Below, piece by piece: positions 1 through 11,014 of a stretch of DNA of 64,000 bases (position 1 is its first letter; the number at the start of each line of letters is the position of its first letter). Below the pieces are notes generated by a model. It was given only the letters and a program-made list of their open reading frames with translations, made no database searches and was not told the DNA's origin. Made by a program: the position numbers and the translations under genes. Origin of the DNA: Pyropia yezoensis (lineage: Eukaryota; Rhodophyta; Bangiophyceae; Bangiales; Bangiaceae); assembly GCA_009829735.1 (NCBI GenBank), contig CM020618.1:20011346-20075345 (forward strand), read 5' to 3'.

Positions 1-1
1 T

Positions 2-175
2 CACCACACGTCGGGCGTGTTCTGGCACCTGGTGTCCTCTGGTTGTAGTCCCGGGTTGGCGCGAAGTCGGGGCCAGGGATGCTACAGTGGTGACCGTTAC
101 CGGCGTAGGTCTCACCGCTCGCCGCCACGTGAGAGCGAGGGTCGTGGTGGTGGAGAGTTTAGCATGCGTGCCTAG
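2..175 (+). CDS. C-terminal part of an Arg/Ser-rich ORF antisense to chromovirus copy 1
   Basis: This frame is open from the window edge to a TAG at 173-175, antisense to the minus-strand retroelement and beyond the 3' end of its pol. The last 28 codons match, without a gap, the end of an antisense frame in the second element (ending at 10337), with 6 residue changes and the same MRA-stop terminus. Upstream, copy 1 lacks 19 and 5 codons relative to copy 2, and both differences are multiples of three. The peptide is rich in RS, RR and SPP steps. Function unknown. It may be an accessory antisense ORF of the element, comparable only in position to the antisense ORFs known from plant Tat-lineage elements, or a captured host exon. 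Confidence 0.4.
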   Translation, partial: HHTSGVFWHLVSSGCSPGLARSRGQGCYSGDRYRRRSHRSPPRESEGRGGGEFSMRA

Positions 176-286
176 TTGCCAGCTGCCCTTGCTGTGAGAG
201 TGAGAAGGTTTGGGCTGTAGTTGAAGGCCCCTTTGCGTACCACTTCGACTCGAAGCACTCTCTGGGTCTGACCCCTTGGCCTCCTC

Positions 287-3200
287 TCACGTTGAGGGAG
301 GTCGATCAGGTTCGGTGTCATTCCGGGCGCAGTGAGCCCGGACATTCTCGGCGGGGAGGTCCTCCACGTACTTCCATGTGTCATCCTTGGCGCAAGAGCC
401 AAACCAGCGCACCCTCAACATGAGGCGGTTAGTATCCTCATCCCCCCCGTGGTCGACGAACTTGTCGAGCAGGTACTCCTGCGGACCCTGTTTGGCCGCA
501 GGCAGGTACGGCAGACGCCACGCCGTGAGCGCACGCGCCCACTCCGGGTCGCCGGGAGGAGGTGGTGCAACTTTCACCACGTCCTTTCCGTTTACGTTAC
601 GGATCCCATCGTCACTTTTGATGGTGAACCACCGCCCATCCGTGCGAAGAACTTGGGATGGCCCCTTCGTCTGGAACACCAGCCTACCCCCAGTTGGGGT
701 ATGCGAATGTGCTAGCACCCAGTGACCTTGCTCGGGGACATGCTCGGCCTCACGAACCTTCTTGTCGAAGATACGCTTGTAGCGCTTCTGCGCTTTTTCC
801 ATCTCAGCCCTGACTTTAGGGATGAGCTTCTCAAGCCTAGCAGCGAACCCCACCTTACTTTCAGTAGGAGTAGGTGTCCCGCCACAAGCCTCCCTACTTG
901 GGAGCGGCCGCTGTACCGCAATAGACCGCACACGTCGTGGAGTCACAAAAGCGAGGGGTACTTCCTCTGTAGAAGAGTGAACCTGCGAATTGTAGGCAGT
1001 AGTCACAAAAGAGATATATTGGTCCCACGTTTTCACGTGCTCACTCACATAGTGGCGCAGCTGCCGAACAATAGTTTTGTTGAAGCGCTCCACCTGCCCA
1101 TTAGTCTGTCGGTGGTAGAGGGTGGCATAGCTTGCCCAAACCCCCGACACGTCCAGCACTCCCTGAAACAGGACGGACGCAAATTGCGGTCCGTTGTCCA
1201 ATGGCGTACTATCTGGGATGCCATACGCGGAAACCCTGTGATGTGGGAAGGCTGACTCGACCGACATGGCCGTGATCTCTGCCAGAGGGATCGCTCGCGT
1301 AAGTTTCGTGAAGCGATCGCAGATAACCAGGAGGTACTGGTTGCCCTCCTCCGTCACTGGCAGGGGCCCAAGGATGTCCATAACCAACGCGGCAAATGGC
1401 TCCTTGGCCGGGAACAGTAGCATAGCCGTAGTAGGCCGCCGTTCCATCAGACGGTTCTGCGCACAACTTCTGCTTGCAGCCACCCAGCTGTAGATGTCCA
1501 CCACCATGAACGGCCAGTAGTACCTGGTCCTCAGGGTCTGGTAAAGTTTACTGGACCCCAGGCGTCTACCTGCGGGAGGATTATGCACCCGCTCATGGAT
1601 ACTATGCTTGAGGGATGCGGGGACAACAAGTTGTTCAGTCCCCTGGATTGCCCCCCTCCTCAAGAGGAGGCCATCGTGTCCCACGAAGAACCGTGTCTTC
1701 GCCGCTGCGTCAAGCGCATCCCTATGCGACTTTCAGAAGGGGTCATCGGCGTGGGCCTTGTCGACTACGTCCACCGACAGAGGCAAGTAGTTCTTGTTCC
1801 CTGGCGCCTCGGGATCCAACGCTTGACCCGAGCGCATGACCACCCCCACTATGGGGATGTCCTCATAGATCGGGATGGTCTCTAGCCCCTCGGTAGGTAC
1901 CTGAGACAGACCGTCGGCCAAGGCATGGTGCCGGCCGGGGCGGTACTCAATGTCAAAGTTGAAGGGCGCCAGCCGCACCCGCCACCTTTTGAGGCGGGTG
2001 TTGGTGCAATCCGTCTTGAAGATGAACTGCAACGCGCGGTGGTCACAGCGGCTGAGGAACTTTTCACCCTCTAGGTAGTGACGAAGTGACGTCACCGCCC
2101 ACACCACTGCGAGTCCTTCCAACTCGGTGACTCCATAGTTCTTCTCAGCCGAGTTCAGCCCCTTGCTGAAGTATCCCACCAGCAAGTACTCCTTGTCCGG
2201 CTGTTGCTGTAGCAGCTCAGAAACAATTTTGTCGTAGCTAGCATCCACGTTGAGAATATAGTGGCCTCCCAACCTGGGAATAGCCAAGATGGGAGGATTC
2301 AGCAACTGGTCCAGAAGGGTCTCAAAGCACTCCTGCTCCACCCGACTTGCGGGATGCACATTCTTCGGAAGCGTCGAGCTAACTAGCTCGTTCAGCGGCT
2401 TCGCCACCCTGGCGAAGCCCTTGGTGAAACGTCGGTACACGCTCCACGTCCCGAGGAAGCTCCTCATCTGGGTTCGTGTCCGGGGGTACTGGGCCTTGTG
2501 AATAGCCTTCAGATTCTTCTCGTCGACGCTGAGGCGCCCCGGACGGCCAACATGTCCCACGTGCTCCACCTCTCGAGTGAAGAGGTGACACTTGCTCGCC
2601 TTCAGCGACACACCGGCGTCCGCAAGAAGCGTGAACACCTGACCAAAATTGTCAATGTGTTCTTCCAGAGTTCGGGACAACACGATGATATCGTCTATGT
2701 ACACAAGACAGATCTGCCACCGTACTCCGGCCAGAATCATGTCCGTGGCGCGCTGGAAAGTTGCCGGCGCGTTGCACAGTCGAAACGGTAGTCGTTTGCA
2801 CTGGTAGGTACCACAGTGACAGGTAAAGGTAGTTTTATGCCTGTCCTCCGGGGCAATGGGAATTTGCCAGCACCCCGCGTTACAGTCTGGGGTGGAGAAC
2901 ACGATCGCCTCCCCCAGCGAGACCAGACAGTCGTCCAATCCAGGAAGAGGATAAATATCCTGTACCGTGCTCTCGTTGAGCTTACGGTAGTCAATACAGT
3001 ACCGTGGCGTCCCATCCGGTTTGGGGACAATCACAACTGGGCTCGCTCACTCGGCGTCGCTGGCCTCAATCACGTCTAAGGCCTCCACGCCAGCAACTTG
3101 CTCCTTAACGAGGGCCCATGAACGGGGCCCTTCCCTATACGGCTGTTGACATATAGGGACCACACCGGGCATCAGCTCGATCCGGTGCTCTGTGGCATTC

Positions 3201-4135
3201 ATGAGTCCCAATTGGCCATCCCACAACTTGTGATATTGGTCCAAGAGGCGTTCACATTGAACCCGAAACTCGGGCGGAACATTCTCCATATCCACATGGG
3301 GTCGAGGAAGAGTTGCCGACAGGGATTTTTCCTTCTCCTCCGCAGGCTTCCTGCCGTCGGTCACTCCCGAGTTGAGGGTGACCGCTATTACCGCACCCCG
3401 GTACTCATCGATTTAGCCGTACTTGGCTCCCGACTTGAAATACTTGGGTAAAGAGCTCAGGTTCATCACGAGGACCTTCAACGGGACTCCGGCTTTGGAG
3501 TTCATCGTGCTAAGGGCAACATGCACTTGGTGCTTACGAGCAAGACGGGGGTTACGGTGCACGAACCCATTCCGCGTGAAATCAGTTACCACGTCGACGT
3601 GGGCCACCGTGTTGGGAGGCAACGTGACCTTACGGGCTAAACGCAGGGTAGCAGTAAACCCTTCTCTCACGGAGCAAACAGGCTTCGACTGTGAAACTGT
3701 CACAGGAGCCACAGACTTTCCCTTACCAAGGATGGGAATGGTCTCCCCATTCATCAACTTTACCCAGTACTCAGGGCCACAAATCAAAGGCACCTGAGTC
3801 ACCACATACGGGGTGCCCAGAAGAAGAGGCACCGATATGTTCTCAGCCACACCATAGGTCACGTCCACCTCATGGGACCCCAGCCTAGTTGGCAGGGTCA
3901 CAGCACCAACGATGGGCAGTATCCAACCTTCGATGTCGATCATATAGTTAGCCTTGAACCTCAAACGTTGGAGTTCCACTTCCTTGGGTATCAGCGACTT
4001 GCGAATCAAGGAAGCGCCTGAGCCTGTATCCAGTACGATACAGGCGCAACACGCACGGCCTGGAGCTAGTTGCACCCGGCCAGCCACCTGAAAGTTCTCT
4101 CCGGTCAGCACAGCGATGACCCGACGTGGGTTCAC
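287..4135 (-). pseudogene. pol: Ty3/gypsy chromovirus pol, copy 1 (three nonsense codons)
   Basis: Minus-strand polyprotein in the order aspartic protease (DTGSGAS), reverse transcriptase (YIDD), RNase H, integrase (zinc-binding H/C residues, DNG and E of the catalytic core) and a C-terminal chromodomain-like segment with conserved aromatic residues. The reading frame is continuous but carries in-frame stops at 3413-3415 (after the protease), 3047-3049 (start of RT) and 1733-1735 (between RNase H and integrase). Alignment with copy 2 shows each is a single-codon change (Tyr, Trp and Cys codons there). The RT motif A aspartate is present here (FSTPDCNAG). Order protease-RT-RNase H-integrase plus chromodomain defines the Ty3/gypsy chromovirus lineage. 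The element is non-autonomous as it stands. Confidence 0.92.
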
Positions 4136-4266
4136 GCTCTCAGGCAGTCCTACCCTAAGTGGGCGGACCCCTTTGGGTCGGCTCAGTATTCAACAGGGTT
4201 GACTCGTCCTCTTCACCCACTTGGCCGAAGATGCCGCTGTGAGCTTCGGACGACCAGCTCTAGTGG

Positions 4267-5705
4267 TTACATGTTTCCCGCCGACTTGGCGTCAGAGTCA
4301 GAAGGCGACGGAGAGGACGACGATTCCGAGAACGACGTGTCCGCCTCTTCCGCCGAAGGTGTGGCCACCACCACCGCAGGCCGCGCACTCCCCTCACGGC
4401 GCGAGCGTACTTCACTGGTTGCCATCTTCTTGCTTGTATTCTTAACAAGTTGTTGAATGCGTTTAGTCAACATAGGGCAGTCGTACGCCCAGTGTCCGTC
4501 AGCGTTACAGTTCCAACACCGATTCTCCGTTCCCGGGAGGGTCTTCCCGACTTGGGAACTCGAGAAGCCGCTTTGGGAAGTTCCCAGGGCGGCAACCACC
4601 TCATCCTTACGGATCCGGCGGGCCTCCCGTAGCTCTCTGGCTTTGCTAAAATCTCCACTCTCTTCTTGGCCAACTCGGCCTGCCGTTCTTGGCGTTGCTC
4701 ATCTCGCAGCTTGCCATAAGCCTCTCTTTTGCGGTAGGCAATCCTGGCATGCTCGGCCAGTGTCGCCCGGGAGGTATTATGCTCCCGGGTCTCCATACGG
4801 ACTGACCAATGGAGACCCTCCACGAAGTGACTCTTCACCACAGCTTGTGGATGAAGAAAGCCACAAAGATTGTTGAGCTTACGGACTCGATCCGCAAAGG
4901 ACAACTCGCCCTCATTCTCCTCCTGGTGCGCCTGCGTGAACTCCTCGACGTATGAAGCCAACGCGGCTTCATCAACCGTAGCCCTCAACAACCAGTTGAT
5001 GAGCTCTAGGTAGGACGTCACCTCACCGGCTCCTCTGCTTGAGGAACTGGGCATGACGGACATGATATCCGTCCCTTGGTCGCCCTTGGTAAACTCGTAT
5101 GGCATATAGAAAGCCATGCCCTTACTTATGGCATTGTCGTCACAGGCTTTTGTGAAACGACGTAGAAACTCAAAGACACGGAGGGGGGGAGTTCCATCCC
5201 ACTCCGCTTTGTGCCCAAAAGAGGGAAGTACATTCTTCTTGGCATGGCCCATAGCTCGGGCCTGAATAGGACCGTACGCCACCGACTTGTTATTCAGGGC
5301 GTACGCCTCACAGTCAAAGATCCTCTGATAGACCGGGTTGGCTACCTGGATCTTGGGCGGCACCTCACGTTGAGGAAACAGGTGCTGGGGCAGAGGGGTG
5401 AACTGACCCGTCTCTGCCGTCAACACCAGCGGGCTAGGTGTAACCCCCGGTGCTTCTACAGGACACGCCCCTGTATTTGGCGATCGACCTACTGATGTCC
5501 CCGTGGCTCCCAAGCTGGGAGTCACATGGGAGGGTCCCTGTTCGGGACGCCCCGATACAGGCGTACGGTGTATTGTTCCCTGCGTCTGCGGGCTCGAGAG
5601 CCCCACTCCGGTCTGTAAATCGAGACCACGTGGCAACTCGCCACAATCTGATTTAATATGGTACTCGTTATCGTAACTATCAGTTCTGGCAAAGCCTGCC
5701 TCCAT
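4267..5705 (-). pseudogene. gag: Ty3/gypsy gag, copy 1 (frameshifted)
   Basis: Capsid-like region (helical, charged; about residues 115-330 of the first frame) followed by a CCHC zinc knuckle (CWNCNADGHWAYDC), which binds element RNA in this family. The capsid frame (5705 down to 4467) and the knuckle frame (4599 down to 4267) are out of register. Comparison with copy 2 places a two-base insertion near 4650. The apparent ATG at 5705 lies exactly at the head-to-head junction with copy 2, so it is unlikely to be the true gag start. The missing gag 5' end may be the stretch at 11483-11936 (see findings). Confidence 0.85.
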
Positions 5706-5715
5706 TGGTCAGTCC
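5690..5715. other. Head-to-head junction of two chromovirus copies
   Basis: Left of about 5702 the sequence is the minus-strand gag of copy 1. Right of it the plus-strand gag of copy 2 begins abruptly at a codon that corresponds to the middle of the copy 1 gag (minus-strand positions near 4810). No LTR, primer-binding site or target-site duplication lies between them. A few shared bases (CCATTGG) sit at the join, consistent with an end-joining or recombination breakpoint. Confidence 0.8.
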
Positions 5716-6245
5716 CTGTGGAGACCCGGGAGCATAATACTGCCCGGTCGACACTGGCCGAGTTGGCTAGGTTCGCCTACCGCAGAGGCGAGGCCTACCG
5801 CAAGTTGCGGTAGAAACAACGCCAGGAGCGTCAGGCCGAGTTGGCCAAGGAGCGAGAGGAGGCGCGCCAGGCCAGAGAGCTACGAGAGGCACGCCGAATC
5901 CGCAAGGATAAGGTAGTAGCTGCCGTGGGAACTATCCAGGGTACCTCATCGGCTTCCCAAGTCGGGAGGACTCCTCTGGGAACGGACCATCGGTGTTGGA
6001 ACTGCAACGCTGACGGACACTGGGCGTACGACTGCCCTATGTTGAGGAAACGCGTCCAACAACTCGTTAAGAATGCGAGTAAGAAGACGGCTACGAACGA
6101 AGTACGTTCACGCCGCGAGGGTGGACCTCGACCGGTGGTGGCGGTCGCCACACCCTCGGCGGAGGGGGCGGGCACGTCGTCCTCGGACTCGTCGTCTTCC
6201 CCTTCGCCCTCGGATTCCGACGCCAAGTCGGCGGGAAGCGAATGA
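5702..6245 (+). pseudogene. gag: Ty3/gypsy gag 3' part, copy 2 (5'-truncated)
   Basis: Only the C-terminal third of gag remains: an Arg/Glu-rich helix, the CCHC zinc knuckle (CWNCNADGHWAYDC, about 5996-6037) and a Ser/Asp-rich tail ending at 6243-6245. Relative to copy 1 there is an in-frame TAG at 5811-5813 in place of an Asp codon, upstream of the knuckle. The frame has no natural start because the 5' half is missing at the junction. Pol follows in a different frame after about 100 bases. Confidence 0.85.
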
Positions 6246-6349
6246 CCGCTGGAGCTGGCCGTCCTGAGCTGACACCGGCAGCCTCGGCCAAGTGGGTCAA
6301 GAGGAAGAGCCAACGTTGCCGGATACTGCGCTGACCTAAGGGAGTCCGC

Positions 6350-9300
6350 CCACCTCGGGTAGGACTCCCCAAGAACGTAAACCCACGTCGGGTCATCGCG
6401 GTGCTGACGGGTGAGAACCTCCAGGTGGCTGGACGGGTGCAACTAGCCCCCGGCCGTGCCTGTTGTGCCCTTATCGTACTTGATACCGGTTCAGGAGCCT
6501 CCTTGATACGCGAGTCGCTGTTACGCAAAGAGGTGAAGCTCCAACGCTGGAGGTTTAAGGCCGACCATATGATTGACATCAATGGTGGGGTACTTCCCAT
6601 TGTTGGTGCCGTGACCATACCACCTAGGTTGGGAACCCATGAGGTCGACGTGACCTACGGAGTAGTCGAGAATACATCGGTACCCCTGCTTCTGGGTACC
6701 CCTTATGTTGTAACACAAGTGCCACTGATTTGTGGCCCGGAGTATTGGGTCAAGTTGATGAATGGGGAGACCATCCCCATCCTTGGTAAGGGAAAGTCTG
6801 TGGCTCCTGTGACAGTTTCACAGTCGAAGCCTGTTTGCTCCGTGAGAGAAGGGTTTACTGCTACCCTGCGTTTAGCCCGTAAGGTCACGTTGCCCCCCTA
6901 CTCGGTGGCACACGTTGACGTTGTAACTGATTATACGGGGAACGGGTTGGTGCACCCTAACCCCCGTCTTGCTCGCAAGCACCAAGTGCATGCTGCCCTT
7001 GGCACGATGGACTCCAAAGCCGGAGTCCCGTGGAGGATTCAGGTGATGAACCTGAGCTCTTCGCCCAAGTACTTCAAGTCGGGAGCCAAGTTCGGCTATA
7101 TCGACCAACATGAGGGACCAGTAGTAGCGGTCACCCTCAACGCGGGCGCGAGTAGCGAACCGAAGTCCAGAAAGGTGAAGCACCAAGCCAAGCCGGCCGC
7201 CTCTCCTCGACCCCACGTGAACATGGAGAATGTTCCCCCCAGGTTGAGGGTTCAAGTTGAACGCCTCTTGGACCAATATCACAAGTTGTGGGATGGTCAG
7301 TTGGGACTCATGAGAGCCACCGAACACCGGATCGAGTTGAAACCCGGTGCACCCCCTATACGTCAACAATCGTACAGGGGAGGGCCCCGTTCAAGGGCCC
7401 TCGTCAAGGAGCAAGTCGCTCGCATGGAGGCCCTCGATAAGATTGAGCCCAGCAACGCCGAGTGGGCGAGTCCGGTGGTCATTGTCCCCAAAGTTGATGG
7501 GACCCCACGGTTCTTTATCAAATACGTTAAGCTCAACAAGAGCACGGTGAAGGACAGTTATCCCATCCCTAGGATGGACGACTGTCTGGACTCACTGGGG
7601 GAGGCAAACGTGTTCTCTACCCTAGTTTGTAACGCGGGGTGCTGGCAAATTCCCATTGCCCCGGAGGACAGGCATAAAACTACCTTTACCTGTCACTGTG
7701 GTACCTACCAGTGCGAACGACTACCGTTTCGACTGTGCAACGCGCCGGCAACTTTCCAGCGCGCCATGGACGTGATTCTGGCCGAAGTACGGTGGCAGAT
7801 CTGTCTTGTGTACATAGACGATATCATTGTGTTCTCCCGACGTCTGGAGGAGCACATTGGCCATCTTGGCCAGGTGTTGAAGCTACTTGCTGACGCCGGT
7901 GTGTCACTGAAGGCGAGCAAGTGCCACCTCTTCACTCAGGAGGTGGAATACTTGGGACATGTTATCCGTCCGGGGCGCCTCAGTGTCAACGAGAAGAGCT
8001 TGAGGGCCATCCGTAAGGCTCAGTGCCCCCGGACCCAGACCCAGATGAAGAGCTTCCTCGGGATGTGCAACGTATACCGACGTTTCACCAAGGGCTTCGC
8101 CAAGGTGGCGAAGCCGCTGAATGAGCTAGTTAGCTCGACGCTACCGAAGAACCTGCCTCCCCCAAGTCGGGTGGAGCAGGAATCCTTTGAGACTCTTCGG
8201 GACCTACTGCTGAAGCCCCCTATCTTGGCTATTCCCAGGTTGGGAGGCCACTACGTCTTAGACGTGGATGCTAGCTACGACCAACTTGGTTGTGTGTTGC
8301 TTCAGCAGCAGCCGGACAAGGAGTACTTGCCGGTAGGATACTTCAGCAAGGGGCTGAACTCGGCTGAGAAGAACTATGGAGTCACCGAGTTGGAAGGACT
8401 CGCAGTGGTGTGGGCGGTGACATCACTTCGTCACTACCTAGAGGGTGAGAAGTTCCTCATCCGCTGTGACCACCGCGCGTTGCAGTTCATCTTTAAGACG
8501 GATTGCACGAACACACGCCTCAACAGGTGGAGGGTGCGACTGGCACCCTTCAACTTTGTTATTGAGTACCGCCCCGGCAGGCAACATGCCCTAGCCGACG
8601 GCCTTTCTCGGGTACCTACCGAGGGGCTGGACACTCACTCAGTCGATGATGACATCCCCATCGTGGGGGTAGTCACGCGCTCGGGTCAGGCGTCGAACCC
8701 CGAGGCGCCAGGGAACAAGAAGTACTTGGCCCTGTCCCTGGACGAGGTGGTGAAGGCCCAAGCCGAAGATTCCTTCTGCAAGTCGCAGAGGGATACCCTA
8801 GATACAGTGGCGGAGATACGGTTCTTCATCGGAGACGATGGCCTCCTCTTGAGGAGGGGGGTAAATCAGGGGACTGAACAACTTTTCGTCCCCGCATCCC
8901 TCAAGGACAGTATCCTTGAGGGGGAGCATAACGCTCCACCAGGTGGACACCTGGGGTCTAGTAAACTTTACCAGACCCTGAGGACCAGGTACTACTGGCC
9001 GTCCATGGTGGTGGACATCTACAGTTGGGTGGCTGCCTGCACAAGTTGTGCGCAGAACCGTCTGATGGAACGGCGGCCTACTACGGCTATGCTACTGTTC
9101 CCGGCCAAGGAGCCCTTTGCCGCGTTGGCAATGGACATCCTTGGGCCCCTGCCAGTGACAGAGGATGGCAACCAGTACCTCCTGGTCATCTGCGATCGCT
9201 TCACGAAACTTACGCGAGCGATCCCTCTGGCAGAGATCACGGCCATGTCGGTCGTGTCAGCTTTCCTCGATCACTGGGTTGCCGCCTATGGCGTCCCGGA

Positions 9301-10225
9301 CAGTACACTGTCGGACAATGGACCGCGGTTTGCGTCCGTACTGTTTCAGGGAGTGCTGGATATGTTGGGGGTTCAGGCAAACTATGCCACCCCCTACCAC
9401 CCACAAACTAATGGGCAGGTGGAGCGCTTCAACAAAACTATTGTTCGACAGCTGCGCCACTATGTGAGTGAGCACGTGAAAACGTGGGACCAATACATTT
9501 CTATTCTTACGACTGCCTACAATTCGCAGGTTTACTCATCTACCGGGGAAGTACCCCTCGCTTTTGTGACCCCCCGTCGCGTGCGGTCTAATGCCGTACG
9601 GCGGCCGCTCCCAACTAGGGAGGTCGATGGCAGTACACCTACTCCCACTGAGAGTAAGGCGGAGTTCGCTGCTAGGCTCGAAAAACTCATCCCTCAAGTC
9701 AGGGCTGAGATGGACAAGGCGCAAAAGCGCTACAAGCGTACTTTTGACAAAAAGGTGCGTAACGCCAAGCACGTCCCCGAGCAGGGTGTCTGGGTGATGG
9801 CTCACTCACACACCCGAACTGGGAGTAAGTTGGTATTCCATACGAAGGGGCCATACCAGGTCCTTCGTACGGACGGACGGCGGTTTACCATCGAAAGTGA
9901 CGATGCGGTCCGCACAGTAAACGGACAGGACGTGGTAAAAGTTGCACCACCTCCTGCAGGCGACCCGGCTTGGGCGCGTGCGCTGAAAGCGTGGCGCCTG
10001 CCTTCGCTACCTGCGGCCAAACAGGGCCCGCAGGAGTACGTGTTCGATAAGTTCATCGACCACGGGTGGGAAGAGGACACTAACCGCCTCATGTTGAGGG
10101 TGCGCTGGTTCGGCTATAAGGCTAAGGATGATACGTGGGAATACGTGGAGGACCTTCCCGCTGAGAAGGTGCGGGCATACTGCGCCCGGAATGATATCGA
10201 CCCTAACTGCCCTCCCTCAACGTGA
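6350..10225 (+). CDS. pol: Ty3/gypsy chromovirus pol, copy 2 (long intact frame, RT active site mutated)
   Basis: The frame, counted from the CTG at 6401, encodes about 1270 residues: protease (DTGSGAS near residue 28), RT (YIDD near 471), RNase H (DVDAS near 621), integrase with H-H-C-C finger (CTSC near 880) and D, D, E at about 912, 972 and 1008, and a chromodomain-like end (about 1213-1263). No ATG precedes the protease; expression from gag would need a frameshift. The RT motif A aspartate is Val (residue 409, codon 7625-7627; FSTLVCNAG against FSTPDCNAG in copy 1), and an upstream IDYRKLN block reads IKYVKLN. Loss of a metal-binding Asp should abolish polymerisation, so the frame is open but predicted dead. 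Confidence 0.93.
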   Translation, partial: PPRVGLPKNVNPRRVIAVLTGENLQVAGRVQLAPGRACCALIVLDTGSGASLIRESLLRKEVKLQRWRFKADHMIDINGGVLPIVGAVTIPPRLGTHEVDVTYGVVENTSVPLLLGTPYVVTQVPLICGPEYWVKLMNGETIPILGKGKSVAPVTVSQSKPVCSVREGFTATLRLARKVTLPPYSVAHVDVVTDYTGNGLVHPNPRLARKHQVHAALGTMDSKAGVPWRIQVMNLSSSPKYFKSGAKFGYIDQHEGPVVAVTLNAGASSEPKSRKVKHQAKPAASPRPHVNMENVPPRLRVQVERLLDQYHKLWDGQLGLMRATEHRIELKPGAPPIRQQSYRGGPRSRALVKEQVARMEALDKIEPSNAEWASPVVIVPKVDGTPRFFIKYVKLNKSTVKDSYPIPRMDDCLDSLGEANVFSTLVCNAGCWQIPIAPEDRHKTTFTCHCGTYQCERLPFRLCNAPATFQRAMDVILAEVRWQICLVYIDDIIVFSRRLEEHIGHLGQVLKLLADAGVSLKASKCHLFTQEVEYLGHVIRPGRLSVNEKSLRAIRKAQCPRTQTQMKSFLGMCNVYRRFTKGFAKVAKPLNELVSSTLPKNLPPPSRVEQESFETLRDLLLKPPILAIPRLGGHYVLDVDASYDQLGCVLLQQQPDKEYLPVGYFSKGLNSAEKNYGVTELEGLAVVWAVTSLRHYLEGEKFLIRCDHRALQFIFKTDCTNTRLNRWRVRLAPFNFVIEYRPGRQHALADGLSRVPTEGLDTHSVDDDIPIVGVVTRSGQASNPEAPGNKKYLALSLDEVVKAQAEDSFCKSQRDTLDTVAEIRFFIGDDGLLLRRGVNQGTEQLFVPASLKDSILEGEHNAPPGGHLGSSKLYQTLRTRYYWPSMVVDIYSWVAACTSCAQNRLMERRPTTAMLLFPAKEPFAALAMDILGPLPVTEDGNQYLLVICDRFTKLTRAIPLAEITAMSVVSAFLDHWVAAYGVPDSTLSDNGPRFASVLFQGVLDMLGVQANYATPYHPQTNGQVERFNKTIVRQLRHYVSEHVKTWDQYISILTTAYNSQVYSSTGEVPLAFVTPRRVRSNAVRRPLPTREVDGSTPTPTESKAEFAARLEKLIPQVRAEMDKAQKRYKRTFDKKVRNAKHVPEQGVWVMAHSHTRTGSKLVFHTKGPYQVLRTDGRRFTIESDDAVRTVNGQDVVKVAPPPAGDPAWARALKAWRLPSLPAAKQGPQEYVFDKFIDHGWEEDTNRLMLRVRWFGYKAKDDTWEYVEDLPAEKVRAYCARNDIDPNCPPST

Positions 10226-10336
10226 GGGAAGGCCACGTGACAGTGCCAAGAGAGTGCTCCAAGTCGAAGTGGTACGCAGAGTGGCTTTTAACTACAGCCC
10301 TAACCCATACACTCTCACAACACAGGCAGCGGCCAA

Positions 10337-11014
10337 CTAGGCACGCATGCTAGACTCCCCAACACCACGGCCCTCACGCTCACGTGGAGGCGAGCGGCGA
10401 GACCCACGCCGATAACGTTCCCCACCCATCGGCGGGGGCGGCGGCTCCAGGTCGGAACCGTCGCGCCCCTCACGGTCGCGCGAGTAGCATCGACCGCGGC
10501 TACTCTTCTGCTTGGTCTTGCGCGCAAGTTGGCAACGCAGACGTCGGACCGACTCCGTCTCAGACGGGGTAGATGACTCCGAGACGGAATAAGACAACTC
10601 GTCTTCCGACACGGAGGGAGATCGCCGCGAGTGACGGCGACGACGGCGAGGAGGCGAGTATGCCCGGCTCGCCCGACGCTTGCCGCGCCCAAGTGGAGCC
10701 GGCTGGGGCACAATCGACCCAATACGAGCCAACTCGGATCGCGGGTAGATGGGTGGCCTCCCCAGGGTGGGGCGGCCCAGGGTAAGGTGAAGAGGATGTG
10801 TTGGTGGTTGTGAGGTGAGTACCGATAAGAGCAAGCTGCCAAGTGGGCAAGCTGCCAAGTGGGCAATCTTGAGGAGAGGAGCGGTCAACGTGACCGCCTC
10901 CACGTCCACGTGACGTACCAGGGGGACAGCAAGTCGCGCCCCCAACGCCGCGATGTGCGAGTCTACACCCCCTCGCAGGGCCGACCGGGTCGGTCGGACC
11001 TGAGGAGAGGGGAG
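10337..11014 (-). CDS. Arg/Ser-rich antisense ORF between pol and 3' LTR of chromovirus copy 2
   Basis: A long minus-strand frame ends at TAG 10339-10337, antisense to the element. Its C-terminal 110 or so residues alternate basic and Ser-rich stretches (PPRRRRRHSRR, SVSEDELSYSVSESS, RRSPPRERE), resembling RS-domain proteins. The same C-terminus and stop occur in copy 1 (2-175). The open frame also runs upstream through the LTR to 11590, but that part is antisense LTR sequence and probably not coding. Start unknown; a spliced upstream exon or LTR antisense promoter is possible. No function assigned. Confidence 0.4.
   Translation of the reverse strand, partial: LPSPQVRPTRSALRGGVDSHIAALGARLAVPLVRHVDVEAVTLTAPLLKIAHLAACPLGSLLLSVLTSQPPTHPLHLTLGRPTLGRPPIYPRSELARIGSIVPQPAPLGRGKRRASRAYSPPRRRRRHSRRSPSVSEDELSYSVSESSTPSETESVRRLRCQLARKTKQKSSRGRCYSRDREGRDGSDLEPPPPPMGGERYRRGSRRSPPREREGRGVGESSMRA
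11000..11014 (+). other. Polypurine tract of chromovirus copy 2
   Basis: A purine run (TGAGGAGAGGGGAG) directly abuts the TG of the LTR at 11015, as expected for plus-strand priming in LTR elements. Confidence 0.7.

Noticed and set aside
70-95. TGTAGCATCC on the minus strand as the 3' LTR start of copy 1
   Set aside because: The antisense frame shared with copy 2 runs straight through it to the window edge, and no polypurine tract precedes it, so the resemblance to TGTGGCAG is chance.
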